A stretch of 64,000 nucleotides of DNA from Lingula anatina (lineage: Eukaryota > Brachiopoda > Lingulata > Lingulida > Lingulidae), in NCBI RefSeq assembly GCF_001039355.2, contig NW_019774047.1, forward strand, positions 378,642 to 442,641. Reading direction: 5' to 3'. The number at the start of each line of letters is the position of its first letter. Position 1 is the first letter of the stretch. Below, one piece after another: positions 51,366 through 63,422 of the stretch. The notes below the pieces were generated by a model. The model was not told where the DNA came from and did not search any database. It saw nothing but the letters and a program-made list of their open reading frames with translations. The translations under genes and the position numbers were made by a program.

Positions 51366-51530
51366 CAGGCCCGTAGTCGGTGGGGGTGGGGGGTTGCTGG
51401 GTAAAGGTCCATTCAGAGTAAATTTGATCTAGGTAAACTAAAGTTTCATGAAAAAAGGTCTACATTTTCTGAAAAAGAGCCCCCTTCCCCCTTCTTCCTT
51501 CATTTTTAGCAGGTCCTTAATGGAGATGTT
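51366..51530. mobile_element. MITE of the CAGGCCYGTAG family
   Basis: Starts CAGGCCCGTAGTCGG, has the poly-G block, the GTAAATTTGATCTA passage shared with 17860-17880, then a C-rich block. The right end is diverged or lost near 51530. Confidence 0.65.
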
Positions 51531-52362
51531 TGAAGCGGCACGATATTTCGATGTCCCGCCCCCTCCACATGGCTAGGTACATTTGTGTAGAATTGGAGAT
51601 GCTAGTGATGACAGAACAATTGTTTACTGTATTTTTTTTAATCTAAGTAAACACCTTTTACAATGATTTATCGATGTGAAGGCCAACCCGCCGTGTTGTT
51701 ATCAACGATATACATTAACTTACCACGTGTAAACTTGTTTCGAGTAAATAATGTACATCCCTAATAAATGGTAATTAAATTTTATTGGTGACAAATTGGT
51801 TGGCAGTATCCAAAATAACATTGTTTTTCATCTGCCATAAACAACTCGATCTAATGAGTTTACAATCTGTAAATTATTGAATAACAAAGGATACCCATTA
51901 TAAGTTCATTGTTTATTGTTTGTTTTATTACGAAGAAAAAACAATTAAAGGCCTTATAAAAAAAATCCCAGCAGAAGTTTGCATATAACATTTTTGATTA
52001 AAAATGAAAATTTGGAATAACTTAAGATCAATAAGTGTCATATAAAGATTGGCATTCTAGAGCCATGGCATAAAATCTCTAAAAAAGAAAATAAAAGAAA
52101 GCCAAAATATTTTATTGTATCACGTGCTCGAACAGGCTTTAAATTGTTTGAATATTTAGGCAGTTCTTAGAGTTTTGATGAATATAATATCTATTTACAC
52201 CTGCGACGGTTAATTGAACGGTCTATTCATAGTACTAAAATTGCAATTCTAGAAAAAACATAAAGGCCATTGAGATATCTTCTAAAATACATTTCAACAA
52301 CTGCGTTCAAATTGAAGTTTATGATTGTAGTTGACAGATTCATTAAACTATTGAAAATAGTG
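51531..52362. other. intergenic, no feature recognised
   Basis: AT-rich DNA downstream (minus strand) of the first Methyltransf_FA/PAN gene, probably including its 3' UTR. No motif or repeat stands out. Confidence 0.5.
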
Positions 52363-54147
52363 CTAATTATACACTTTCACCCAGCTGTCCACATCAGAAT
52401 TGTTCTCCAAAGGTTGGCCACTGTATCCAATACGTATTGACCTCAGCTGACAGCGGTAAAGATCAGTGTCTTCTATTGGCTGCCGTTCAATGAAGAATGA
52501 GTCACAGCGAACATTCTTCAAGCATTCAAAGGCACACTGTAACCTTCCGTGGGTAGTTAGCATAGACAACACAACTGAACATCCACAAAGATGGAGCTTG
52601 CGGAATCGAACTGATTGTCGCTTGGATACTAAAACGTTGGAAAGTTAAACGCAAATTACTAAATTAGTAAATTAGGGGGCGGATTTAGGCCGTCTTCTGG
52701 GTCTTCCGGAATCTTGTATCGTATGTTTTCCGTCAGAAGACAGTCAAAATGGAGGATGGATCAACTAAGATAATTTGGGAGACTGTCAGAAAATATCTCT
52801 AGATCCGCCTCTGCCGAATGTCTTTATGCTATTTTTAACTTAGAGAAAATTTGTTTTAGAGAAAATTTGCTTTTGCAGGACCAATAGTAAAGACTCACAG
52901 CTATGATGAAAGCCTGTGTTTTTACAGGTGTTGTAATATCTGTGTGTCTTCAGATCATTCATGAGAATGAGAGTCAAGCTCTTACATTTGAAAAACGCTT
53001 TAAATTAAATCATACCGGTATAATTTGCTATACGTTCCTACAGGACAGGATTATTTACACGAGCAACTCTAAACTCTTACAGCCAAAAATACTTCCATTC
53101 TTTTTTAAAAAAGAAGAATTTTAGTAGGTCACAAATAACCTGTAATCTAATGGATATTCACATTTGAATGCTTTTGATAAAAATCGCACAATTTACTCAC
53201 TTCTTGGGGCAGTAATATCCCATTCCACCATCCCAACCCTAAACTGTCGTACTTCAAGTATATGGACAGATGTTTTCCAGTAATGGTGGTAACTCAGCAT
53301 TAACTCCTGTCCAATGACGCGACCTTTCCCAAACTGGATGTCTCTTCCCTCCCATTTGACCCAAAAGGATTTGGAGAGATTGCAGTCAAGGATGTTCGGA
53401 GTGTCAGCGCTCTGGTTAACGCCGAAAGGGCTAGAAAGAGTTGTCTTGCTGTTTCCCCCTGTTCCAATCATCCACATGTATCCGTCTGCGCAAATGTGCG
53501 TCGTGCTCCTGAGGACGACCTTACATACACGTATAGCGACTGGGGGGCATGCTTTAACCTCAAATGTCGCCCAGGGCACGCCGATTAAGTCCGCTAAAGC
53601 AGTTGCACTAGGTATATCAGTGTTCGTAGTTATCCTTAAGGATGCAACTGGAAAGGTCAGAATTTGTAAACGAAATACTCGATACCGGTTAAATTGATGT
53701 ATTACAATGTTTCAATTATAGGCCTACTCTTTTGTGTTAAATTTTGAATGCATTTAATATTCTTGTTCAATGCCCAATGTGAGCATTATCATGTTCACCG
53801 AAACTTTAAGTGTTTTGTTATTTCTGTTACTGTCCGTCGCATCAATATACCCCCCTTAAAATACAGACCTCGTAGAGAAACCCATATTCAATAACGGAAC
53901 AGTTTAAACTTCAGTGAGTCCTGTCTCCATCTTCAACAATATAACAGTATAAACAGCACAGTATAAACCCCGTGGGTTTTGAATATTCAGTGGTTTTGGA
54001 CTAAATACAAATCATACATATAGGTGACATAATTAGCCCCACTGTTTTTATGTTGAACTGATACAGCAGTTCTAACAACAATGTCTGAAGCAAACACATA
54101 CCTTTTAGAGACAGAATACAAAGACACACCACTCCCAGGCGATGCAT
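52363..54147 (-). CDS. secreted Methyltransf_FA-PAN domain protein, copy A
   Basis: Three exons: 54102-54147, 53201-53647 and 52363-52628, both introns phase 1, 252 residues. Exon 1 encodes MHRLGVVCLCILSLK, the core of a signal peptide. Exon 2 encodes a domain of the farnesoic-acid O-methyltransferase type (Pfam Methyltransf_FA), shown by TPNILDC, FWVKWEGRDIQFG and the closing GMVEWDI. Exon 3 encodes a PAN/apple-like module with QCAFECLKNVRCDSF and DLYRCQL cysteine signatures. In many invertebrates the Methyltransf_FA domain occurs in extracellular lectin-like proteins with no proven methyltransferase activity, so an extracellular binding role is more likely than hormone methylation. The exon pattern equals that of the neighbour at 54962-57067, so the two are tandem duplicates. 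Intron 2 holds a MITE. Confidence 0.85.
52673..52813. mobile_element. MITE related to 3421-3586
   Basis: Starts GGGGGCGGATTTAGGCCGTC and ends ATCCGCCTCTG. Inner passages (CTTCTGGGTCTTC, GATAATTTGGGAGACTGTCAG) match the element at 3421. Located in intron 2 of the Methyltransf_FA/PAN copy A. The target duplication is not clear. Confidence 0.75.
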
Positions 54148-54961
54148 ATTGTCTTTTTATTCCCGAATTAAGGTTTTGCCGGCGAATGTTAATTTACACG
54201 GAGTAAAGATACGAGGTGTGGCAGCAATTTCATCACGTAATGGTATTTATATACACGTACCGGTATAATACATTGTTTGAAATAAAAGGACATATTAGCA
54301 ACTTTCCAGATGGTGTAATGCAATACAACACACTGGCAATGTTCGATCATCTTCTTGACACACGTACATAAGCAGTTACAAGAAAACAATACACATTTTT
54401 CTGACAATAAAATAATTATTCATAATGGCAAATCCGTTATGTTTACAAGTAACAGATCCAGTGAGTGGCGTTTCAATCATATTTCACAACAATGTCGAAT
54501 ATAATTGGTATAGGATCGTGGGGTGGGCTAGATGCTATTTATTAAATACTATAACCGTGCCACCAGGATCTGGTATACATGTTGTGGTTTATCATTAGAA
54601 TATATTTTAATTAGAGCCATGTTGTCGACAGTTCCGGATTCTGACTTCCACAAGTTCTATATCCATACTAAGTCTTCATAAATTCATCTTCAGTCTATCA
54701 AGCAAGAAATTAATCAAATCAACTGTGTTCAATACTTGATATATGATGGATTCTTATGGGTACGCTGTAAATAACATATTATCCATTCCATTCGCCCAAA
54801 GTATAATGCAAGAAGACGAAGATTTGTTAGCGTTGACAGATGTGTATTAATCGAACTAGATCTGCCTTTGGGTTGAATCAGCTTGTTTTGGGTATGTGAC
54901 GCCAGTCCCCTGTGGCAATATGACGTCATATAGTGACGTCTTCAAGTCGGTCTTGCTATAG

Positions 54962-57067
54962 TTAGTTGTATATCATCTCCCAGCGATCGACAGGGAGTGC
55001 ACTCGCTTGGGGATGGGGAACACCTAAATAGGTTGCTTTCAGCTGACATCGGTAAAGACCAGTGCCTTCTTCCGGGCTCTGGTCAATGTTGAATGAGTTA
55101 CAACGAAGATTGCTCAGACACTCATGAGCGCAGTGTTCCTTGTCGTGTGTGGTCAGATTGGCCAATATTTCAGCTATAGGGTCACAAAATGGATGCTTGC
55201 GAAAGAATGCTTTTCTCCGTGTCTCTGAAACATTTGAAACATATAAAGTATTATGCTTCCAGAAGGTTGTCCTCAACCTATTTGATGTTGTTGTACACAG
55301 ATGTGCGGTGTGTAGGTTGATATTGTGATATTTGAGTAACCCCAAAATATCAGAGACACCAGTAAATGTCAATTCTGTCATAATTACGAAAACGTCAGCT
55401 CATGCTTCTGTATCTAGACTACGTGCGGATTTGACGGGTAAAAGGCAAAAATATTTCACGTAATTATAAAGAAACTATATACTTAACAACAGTTTCAACA
55501 TTTAATCAACGAACATTTCATAATCATATCATTTTATAAGAAATAACTGCAAAATAATTCGACGTGTGAAATGCTTGCAAGATTGTAAATCAATTTTTTA
55601 AAGTCATTATCCTCTCTTTTTGCCTCATATTTGCCTCAAGAAAACGTTTTTCAAGGCCCTTTTGCAAAGGCTAGACTAGTTTTAGTAGGTCACTTTATCA
55701 GAAGACCACTGTGGAAACCACTGTGAACAAAACATTGTCGTCTATTTGACCTTTAAGTTTGGAGCCATCAGAATTTCCGGGCACAACACTGAAACCATTT
55801 TTCTTTCACTTTTAAGGCCAAGTTTCATCTGTACAGCCAAGGTGATTAAATTAAATTAATGAACACAAACATCCTGAAGGGGCCTACGACGAAGCGAAAC
55901 TTCTTGAGTGACTGGGGGCGGTGACAGGATCAGCAATTGGAGTGGAATTCACGTTGGAGCCAAAAACACCTGAGGTACATGTAGTCATCGATGAAAACCT
56001 GAACCATGTCAAATTCAGGAATATTTTGGAAACCGACTGCTTACCAATTGTAAGAGGGAACTTATTTTACAAACATGAAAATCCCACCCTGAGCTTCAGA
56101 GATAACTTGACACTAACCTAGTTTTCATTTGTCAGACAAATAGGAAAAAATAGAAGAAAATGATTTGGAAAAATAATGCACATTAAATGTCAAGTTTTCT
56201 ATGTTTTTAAACAATCTATAAGGAGTATTGATGGTACAGGCATAAAGACGACTGAAACATGTTGTGTCGCACCGCTAATTAAAGATACCACTTTGTTTAT
56301 TTACTCACGATTTGACGGGGTGATATCCCATTCTGCGGACCCATTTACTCCTGCTCTCACTTCTAAAACTTTTACGTCACTTGTGGCAGTATGGTCTATG
56401 CTGTGCATCAGGATTGTTTCCTTTCCGATATCTCGACCAGCTCCTAACTGGATGTAACCTTTATCCCAACTAATCCAAAACGCCCTAAATGATCCGCAGT
56501 CAAGAATATTTGGCGTGTTTTGTGATATCGGGTCACTGGGATAGCCAATGTATAGGTCAGTGACATCATTGCGAAGTATCCACGAGTATGTTAGCACACA
56601 TTCGAAATAGATGTTGACGCCACACAGATAAAGTGCAATCGCCTCACATGTTTTCACGTCGAATGTAAACGAAGTTACACCGGTTAAATCCGCTATTCCA
56701 ATGTCATAATAATCGGATTTCGAAGTAAATTTTATGGTCAAAACTGGAAATAGAAGCAAAATAGTTTTAATATATTTGGTTGTATTACTGTCTTCAAATG
56801 ACAGTGACCTGAAATCAGAAAGAAGTAAACTGTTAACTGTCTTTTTATTGATTAGTAATTGAATAAACTAGTTGATACCCGTCACATCAATCATTGAATC
56901 ATAAATAGGCCTAACATATAATAATAATAATAATAACTAGTCGTAATATAGTCGTAACTTCCATCTGTACTTTCTTAGTATACTAATACATACATACATA
57001 CATACATACATACATACATACCTCTTGGTAAACATAAAGCGATCAACATTGCTTTCAAACAAAGCAT
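54962..57067 (-). CDS. secreted Methyltransf_FA-PAN domain protein, copy B
   Basis: Three exons: 57022-57067, 56309-56743 and 54962-55224, phase-1 introns as in copy A, 247 residues. Exon 1 is again 46 bases and encodes MLCLKAMLIALCLPR, a signal-peptide start. Exon 2 is the Methyltransf_FA-type domain (TPNILDC, FWISWDKGYIQLG, GSAEWDI). Exon 3 is the PAN-like module (HCAHECLSNLRCNSF, LYRCQLKATYLG). The sequences of A and B have diverged widely, while exon sizes, phases and key cysteines are kept, so the duplication is old. Predicted extracellular, with a possible role in carbohydrate or microbe binding by analogy only. Confidence 0.85.
56981..57020. repeat. (CATA)n microsatellite at a donor site
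   Basis: About eight to ten CATA units directly follow the donor of the signal-peptide exon of copy B. On the minus strand the donor reads GTATGTATGTATG, so the splice site is the first unit of the repeat. Confidence 0.9.
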
Positions 57068-57707
57068 CTCGTGTATAGACCGTATGGTAATTCAGCGTCA
57101 AGTGAAATTCTACAAACGAACAATTGGTGTGCTCGGGATGAACAAACGCTCAAAATGAATTGAATGAAAGATTCTATGTGCCTATTATAGCTTCATTTAA
57201 GCCAATGCTATAAATTCTGAGAGGCTGCTTGGACGGCTGCGGATAGTACAGTGTATCCCTATGTCAACTTTAATAGCACTTTATTATTCATTTTTCATGC
57301 TGGAAATTTATAACCACATATAATTCTAGCTTTACGTACTAATCATGTCCATTTCTATTGATTTTCCCCATAGATTATTAATATGACATGCTGCAGATAA
57401 CCGATAAACAACATTCTCTCCATTAAGGATATTGTCACCCTTCGCCCAAAACTTCTTATTTACTGCCTTACATGCATTCCCTTGGGTAATAGATAAACCT
57501 CCACTGTTCATTGACTAAATTAGTTAACATTTGCACATATGTCATCTTCCGGGTGACGTCGTAATTGCAATTATGGGGTAAAAACTGAAAAAGCGGTGTC
57601 TCAACTTACACCACTGCCTGAGTACCTACGATCACCGTTTCAACGCCGATTTAATAACACCATTTAGTACTCCAAAACCCTGCCAGCAATTTTCCTTAGA
57701 AGTCTTA

Positions 57708-57993
57708 CAAGGGCGGATCCAGGATTATTTGAAGAGGGGGTCCAGAACGATAGGCCTTGGATTCGAAGCCGACCATCGCTCCCTTGGCGTGGGGTTCGGG
57801 GCCTGCTTAAGGGCCCCGAAATTTTATTTGGGGTTTTGGAGGGAAAACGGTGCCCTTTGGTACGGTTTTGAACTATATGTTTCAGCTAGTCAAAATTCTA
57901 ATTTCAAGAGGGAATATATTTCTCAAATTTTTCAGAAACCGAAGGGGGGGTCAGCACCCCCCTGACCCCCACCCCCCTCCAAATCCGCCACTG
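57708..57993. mobile_element. 286-bp MITE, CARKGGCGGATYYRG terminal repeats
   Basis: Starts CAAGGGCGGATCCAGGATTA and ends CCAAATCCGCCACTG. G-rich and C-rich inner blocks follow the ends. A 78-codon open frame (57729-57965) crosses it, but such frames are typical of this MITE type and not of a gene. Probably hAT-related, by end sequence only. Confidence 0.75.
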
Positions 57994-58737
57994 ATGAAAC
58001 GATATCTTTTGTTATTCCTCAAAGTTATATTATTCGAAACTATATGGTGGCATTTGGCCGGCTTTTGGTCATGGTGTTGATCTTTCTCACCATAAGTTAT
58101 GTCTTTCTCTTTAATGAGCTTGCGTATTTTCTTATTGCACTGTACTGTTTTACTTATTTTGTGGGTAAACATATTTCTGCACAAAAGTAATGTACCGGTA
58201 GCTTGTTACTGCTACAGTGAGGTTATATATGTCCGTGTAATTTTTGAAAATATCCCGTTATTGTTAAATGTTATTCACGTTGCTTGAAAACCTTCATTGT
58301 TTTTATTTTGGTTTAGTTTCTTTGAAAGTTTGCTTGTAAGTTGGCATTAGTAAAACTGAACAGTGATCAGTGTTTTCAAAGGGCGATCGTTTCAGTGCTT
58401 TGTACGCCCCCTTAATAGCACAATACAGTGATGCAATGTATTTTTGCCTCTAGTCAAAATTTGATAAATTGACGGTAGGAAATGACTTTTCATGTTGGCC
58501 GTATTAAAATCTCCAAGAACAATGATAAGTGAGTCGGGGTCAGAGGTAAGGCAATTTAAGCTATTATTTTATTGTGCCTACATGTAATTGGGCTCACTTG
58601 CTTCAATAGTTAGAATACACGTGTATTTACAGTGCTCAGAAAGAGTAGACGGGTATTCATAATTATTTGAACGTCCGAAGAAAGCTAAGAGTATTTTGCT
58701 TTCATATTATTTTGGTGACAGATTTTAGAGTTCTGAC
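57994..58737. other. upstream region of the intronless gene
   Basis: AT-rich, with no coding feature recognised. It would contain the promoter and 5' UTR of the gene starting at 58738, but no motif can be fixed. Confidence 0.45.
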
Positions 58738-60032
58738 ATGATGCACCGATATTCAACCACTATGTGGACTTCTAAGAGTGTCAGATATGTAGCCCTGTCA
58801 ACCCTCTTGATTGGTTCTATGTTGCGGATTCTGTGGATAAATCATAGTACGCGTAAGTCTTCTTTAGTGAACTTCATCGGTGTCAAGGAAGCCAGTCAAC
58901 AAAACCCGTTAAGAGCGCCTCCTAGGATTGGTACCGAGTACGATGACTTGCCAGAGTCCGTAGAGTTCACATTGGAGCTTAGGTACGCAGTTGTGCGATT
59001 TGTGTATCTCATTGGGGGCCGAACAAAGGGGATCATCGAAGGCTTAGAAGAAACGAAAGAACGCGACGTCATTTGGATGACGTTTGCAGATAGGTCGGGA
59101 GAAATATACGCCCCGAATACATCGGCTGGTTCCGGTAGAAGTGCGCTTCTTCAGCACGCGGTTAATTTAGCGGCCAAAATGAAAGACGGCGGTTATGTCT
59201 ACTATATATTCATGGACGACGACCTAGACCTATCGCTCCGATCTGATGGACAGGTCAATTGGAAACCTTGGTCCAATATGGCTGCAAATCCTTTTCAGCG
59301 GTTCGAGGAGTTTCTTATGTATTACCAACCTGCTGTGGGTTACGTGCGTTACCAAGACATGGTTAGACAATTTGTCAATAAAAACCAACCCGTAAACTTG
59401 AACTGGGATTTTGATGAGTGTTTCAACGCATTCCACAGGGGTACGCTGTCATTTCTCATACCATATGATATGCACCTAGACTATGAATCGTGGTTTAATG
59501 GTGCCTGGATGACTCGTCAGTTGATTTCGATGTTGTATCATGGTTATTGCCTTCAGTGCAACTCACTGCACGTCACAAATAGTATAACACAACTGTTTCG
59601 CGTTCGACGGGAAGATACAAGGCTTATTTTGATTACGAAATACCGCGGAACTACATCTTGTCAGCTTTGCTGGCGGAAATTAAAGCCAGTCCAGCCAAAG
59701 CCAACCCCTTAATCGAGGCTGTTTTGAAAGGAACGTCTTCGCGCCAAAGTCCAGGAACTCTGCAACCAGGTCCAAACGTCAAAATTCCGGGGGAACCAAA
59801 ACGAAAAGGCAATCATTCGTACCTTGTGACACCAGACTTTATCCTTCAATATTGGGACCATACGCATCCCATGATTCAAAAGAAATTAACTTGGCTGCAA
59901 AAATCCGAAATACGGAAAATCCTAGGGTTAGATAACCGTCGTCTTCAAACTTTCCAACCCGGCACTTTGTACTGTGTCACACCAAATAAATTCTCACTGT
60001 CTATTGGACAATGGCACTGTTTAATAACTTGA
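58738..60032 (+). CDS. type II membrane protein with a DDD motif, one frame break; glycosyltransferase-like
   Basis: Intronless reading of about 430 residues in two frames. Residues 1-281 run from ATG at 58738 to about 59580; the rest continues from 59583 to the TGA at 60030 in the frame one base back. A short N-terminal tail, one membrane segment (YVALSTLLIGSMLRILWI, residues about 17-34) and a lumenal domain give the Golgi type II layout. YYIFMDDDLDL (residues about 155-165) resembles the metal-binding acidic motif of glycosyltransferases. I do not recognise a named family, so the enzymatic role is an inference from topology and the acidic motif. The frame break needs a lost base near 59580. 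It may be a sequencing error or a recent disabling mutation, as no other lesion is seen. Confidence 0.65.
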
Positions 60033-61059
60033 TTTTCAAACGCATCTCAGCACTATAGGATGATTATGAAAATTTCTTTCATGTTCAAAATTTCAGTCCT
60101 ATTTTTCTTTCATGTTGTGTTACGAAATAATTTGTTGTTGGTCCATCTCAAGAGAAACGTTCTTTGAATGAAACTGAGTAAACATCTTTGATGACAATAA
60201 AAGGGCCATTTACTGTTTTGATTCAATCTTTTCTTTGTAGGCCTATAACATGATTGTGTGATGTTGATCCATCCATCAACAAAAAGTCTTGTTGTATTTC
60301 AAGGTAATATTCATACCCTACTTGTTCTAATACGGATTCCAGTTAAATATTTTAGTGACGTAAAGGCGCTCTTTATTTATTCAACGGGTCTTCTTAATAA
60401 ATATTTAGTTGATCGATAAAAATGCATATAAAACTAAATTTATTAATTCGAAAAAAAAAAAGATCAACACGTTTTTATGATAAATCCTCTCTTGGCTGTG
60501 TATACAAATATATAGGCCTATATTTTGTTGAGTAAACTGTATGTACATACTCCGGTCACTCAAACGTCACCAGAACTGTGCCGCTTTCTTGTTACTGCCA
60601 TTCCGGAGAAGTAATGTTGCTGTAGGGATTCAAACTTACGGGGATTATTCATCGCCTGAAAGTGCTGGTCATGTTCGAAAATGGGCATGATCCAATCTTT
60701 CCATAAATCTCATTTTTTGTTCACTTTGATAAATTCAATTATTTTGGCTTTGTATTTACTAAAGACGTCCAAGGCTCAAATTTTGTGTATTGTTGTATTA
60801 TCGGTTTTTCTTATGATCAAGCTGATAAATCTAGTCTGTACACACTGTGTGTTAGCTTCAGCTCTCTCACAGCTCTACTCCAGCTTTGAATTATATTTAT
60901 GTGCAGATATTGTGAGTAGTGCCTTGTGATTTAGTATTAAACTATAAGGGGGTAATAAGTGGTAAAAAACGTTTTAGTTTTTGGTATGCATTTAAATATG
61001 AAATCGGATTTGGCTTTGCGTGATTTTAATCCGTTACACTTAATCACATGTCAGCTCAG
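60033..61059. other. intergenic, no feature recognised
   Basis: The 3' flank of the gene at 58738 and the 3' flank of the cyclase gene meet here, tail to tail. An AATAAA (around 60197) lies about 165 bases past the first gene's stop. The 82-codon plus-strand frame at 60681-60929 is Leu/Ile-rich and unsupported. Confidence 0.5.
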
Positions 61060-63422
61060 TTAATTCTGTAAATGGTTATAAAATAACCACAGACAGGACA
61101 CAGACAGGATTAATATGCCTCCAAACACCAGGGTCTGGAGGCCTGCTCCTGTGGTATTTGAAGCGGATGTTGGCCGAAGTACCTTGGAGGCGAACTGACA
61201 TTCTCCAGAATTGATGTCATCCAAACACAAAATGTGCTTTAGTGCGCTGGAAATTAAAAAAACATCTTTTATAGAGTTAACGTAAGGCGCTAAAAGATTG
61301 TCTTGCGTTTCATAATTTAATAACGACCTCTTTAAGACCTGTAAAGCGTTTCTTTTTCTTTATTGTTTTAATAAGCTCACTTTACCTTGGGTCATCGATG
61401 CAGTCATATTCGAATCCAAGTTCTTCTAAACGTTTTTTAAGGAGGGGAATGCTGCCATTATTGCACGTTTCCCTGAAAATGTTAATCGTTTCATGCTTTT
61501 TGTGCTGAATATGTATAACGCAAAAATAAAAACACAGTAATACCCCCTTTGATTAATTTTTGAAAACGTTCTTAATGAAAATTTGAGTAATGATTTACCA
61601 GTACGTACTTGTGCGTTTTCCCAACATCATGGAATACCATGAGCTGGAATCGCGTGACTTTCGCCTTAGGAAGGTTTGGAAGTTCAAAAAGGTTGAAATA
61701 GCTGTAAAATAGAGTAATTTCATGTTTCATAATACTTTCTTATCATGTTGACAAGTGTTTATCAACTTCAATTGAAACCTTTGGTAGAAACCTTGGATAT
61801 CTTTTAATCAGTATTGAAATAAATAGAAACTTGTAATTTTTACCATCCAACGTGTTTTCTAAAAAAAGAATACTAAAAGACAAATTTACTGAAGTATTTT
61901 CCTTAAATGTCTGCTTTGAATCCATGTGATTACACGTGTGCCAGTGAGATAATTTATCGTAGTACCTTCTTTCGTTGAAGGCCACACTGGTCCCAGCCGT
62001 CGTTCCATTGAGGATCATTTTAATTACCCCAGTACAGACCTCTGCAAACTTTCGGTAAAATATGCAAATAATCCCCATAAACATATGATCTTATTTCAAT
62101 GTTTCCAATTGTCTATTAAAGTGGCAGCATTTTATATAAATAAAGCATAATAAAGTTCAATGAAAAGAGTATTCGTAGAATATTATAAGGAGAAATCTAT
62201 ATACAGATGGTCCTCAATGAAAAAAATAATAGGTTAAAATATACGTTACTTCTACTGTGAGCAACTTTATCTTTAAATGGTTTCTGATCAGAATTATACG
62301 ATTGCAATTTCAGAATAAGAATTAATCTTGGCATCGAAGGAGTTTGTCAGGGTAAGGTATGTTTGTTGGTGTGTTCAGATTTTTACCTATCAAAACATCG
62401 ATAAAGGAAGAATCTGTTATATATGGCAATAAAAATACGTATTTTAAACTGCATCTCCTTTCATTAAAATTCCCTGTCGACATTCACAGTCAATTAGAGC
62501 CTGGGCCCAGTATACTGGATCCTAGATTAGAGGTTAATGGGTCCAAAATTAGAGATTAAAAGAAAAGACTTGTTTTTCTGTAGCTGAAACCAAATGCTCT
62601 CACTGCTTTCGACACGGCTGTCCACATTCCGCCATATTGGCCCTGGAACATGGGACAGTCCTCTTCCAGTGGACAGTGGTCATAGTTGATGCCTGGCTCC
62701 TCCTCCTGACCACACCAGGAGAACACGTGATTACCCAGGTAGCCAGTCAGGATGTCAGCAGAAGCCACGTACCGGCGCCGTCTGCCGCTATAATCGTGTG
62801 CTAGGGTGTACGCGGCCTCCCAAAATACCGCCTACAGAGAAAAAAACAAGGTGGATACGAAAATATAGCGTTTATAGGTACCGTTTTATGACGTTTCGCG
62901 TTATGATTGGCTAATAAACAAATCAGTTGAATGTGCAATTCGCTTATTGTGATACAAAGACAATGAAGTGCTGAAGAGTATTCCTTTTTTGACATGACAT
63001 TAGAATGGATGATCCTAGTACTTACCGATCCACCGACCAAATATTGCCGACCAAAGTTCAAAAGCAACGTCCCTAATTCCATGATGGTCTCTCCGCCTAG
63101 CAATTAAACCTCGGAGCAGAGCTTTAATCCGTTTAAAGGCGCGTTTGGAGTTGGGCATCGCTTTTGAACTGTGGTTGAACCATATCTAGTCGGCGGATCA
63201 GTAAGTACCCGGATCATCTATTCTGAATGGGGCCTATTTGTAAGAACCTTTACAGGTTCAGTGGTTGTTTTAACAAACACTAACACCTACCTTATTTGTA
63301 GGGACCTCTCCTGGAACAGTGGCTGCATTAACAAACGGTTCATAGTCCGCCACTGTGACGTTACACGGGTCTTTGTACATCCAGGCATGAGAAAATTTCT
63401 CCCAAAGATCTGTGCAGTTCTT
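61060..63422 (-). CDS. ADP-ribosyl cyclase (CD38/BST1/Aplysia cyclase family), GPI-anchored, 5' incomplete
   Basis: Six minus-strand exons, 63291-63422, 62604-62831, 61966-62048, 61609-61701, 61386-61472 and 61060-61246, join to 269 residues plus stop. The family makes cyclic ADP-ribose from NAD for calcium signalling. Landmarks follow the Aplysia enzyme: NCTDLWEKF, DPCNVT, VFWEAAYTLAHDY, GYLGNHVFSWCGQ, MWTAVS, FAEVCTGVIKMILNG, FELPNLPKAKVTRFQ and YDCIDDPR. Both binding-site tryptophans (VFW, MW) and the catalytic Glu (FELPNL) are kept. The usual TLEDTL signature reads ASADIL, so its Glu is Ala. The C-terminus ends with TLVFGGILILSVSCLWLF and a few polar residues after a Ser/Thr/Asn/Gly-rich stretch, a likely GPI-attachment signal or membrane anchor. 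The signal-peptide exon is not found and may lie right of 63422. Confidence 0.88.
62999..63228. mobile_element. foldback element with about 80-bp inverted arms
   Basis: The arm 62999-63081 and the arm 63147-63228 are inverted copies with roughly four of five bases shared, including GATGATCC, GTACTTAC, GATCC-CCGAC and AGTTCAAAAGC. A 65-base centre separates them. It fills the cyclase intron between 62831 and 63291. No target duplication could be fixed. Confidence 0.7.

Noticed and set aside
55921-56121. 66-codon plus-strand open frame in an intron of Methyltransf_FA/PAN copy B
   Set aside because: No recognisable domain and opposite to the clear gene; most likely chance.
57729-57965. 78-codon open frame
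   Set aside because: It lies inside a MITE with terminal inverted repeats and uses the G-rich blocks as codons.
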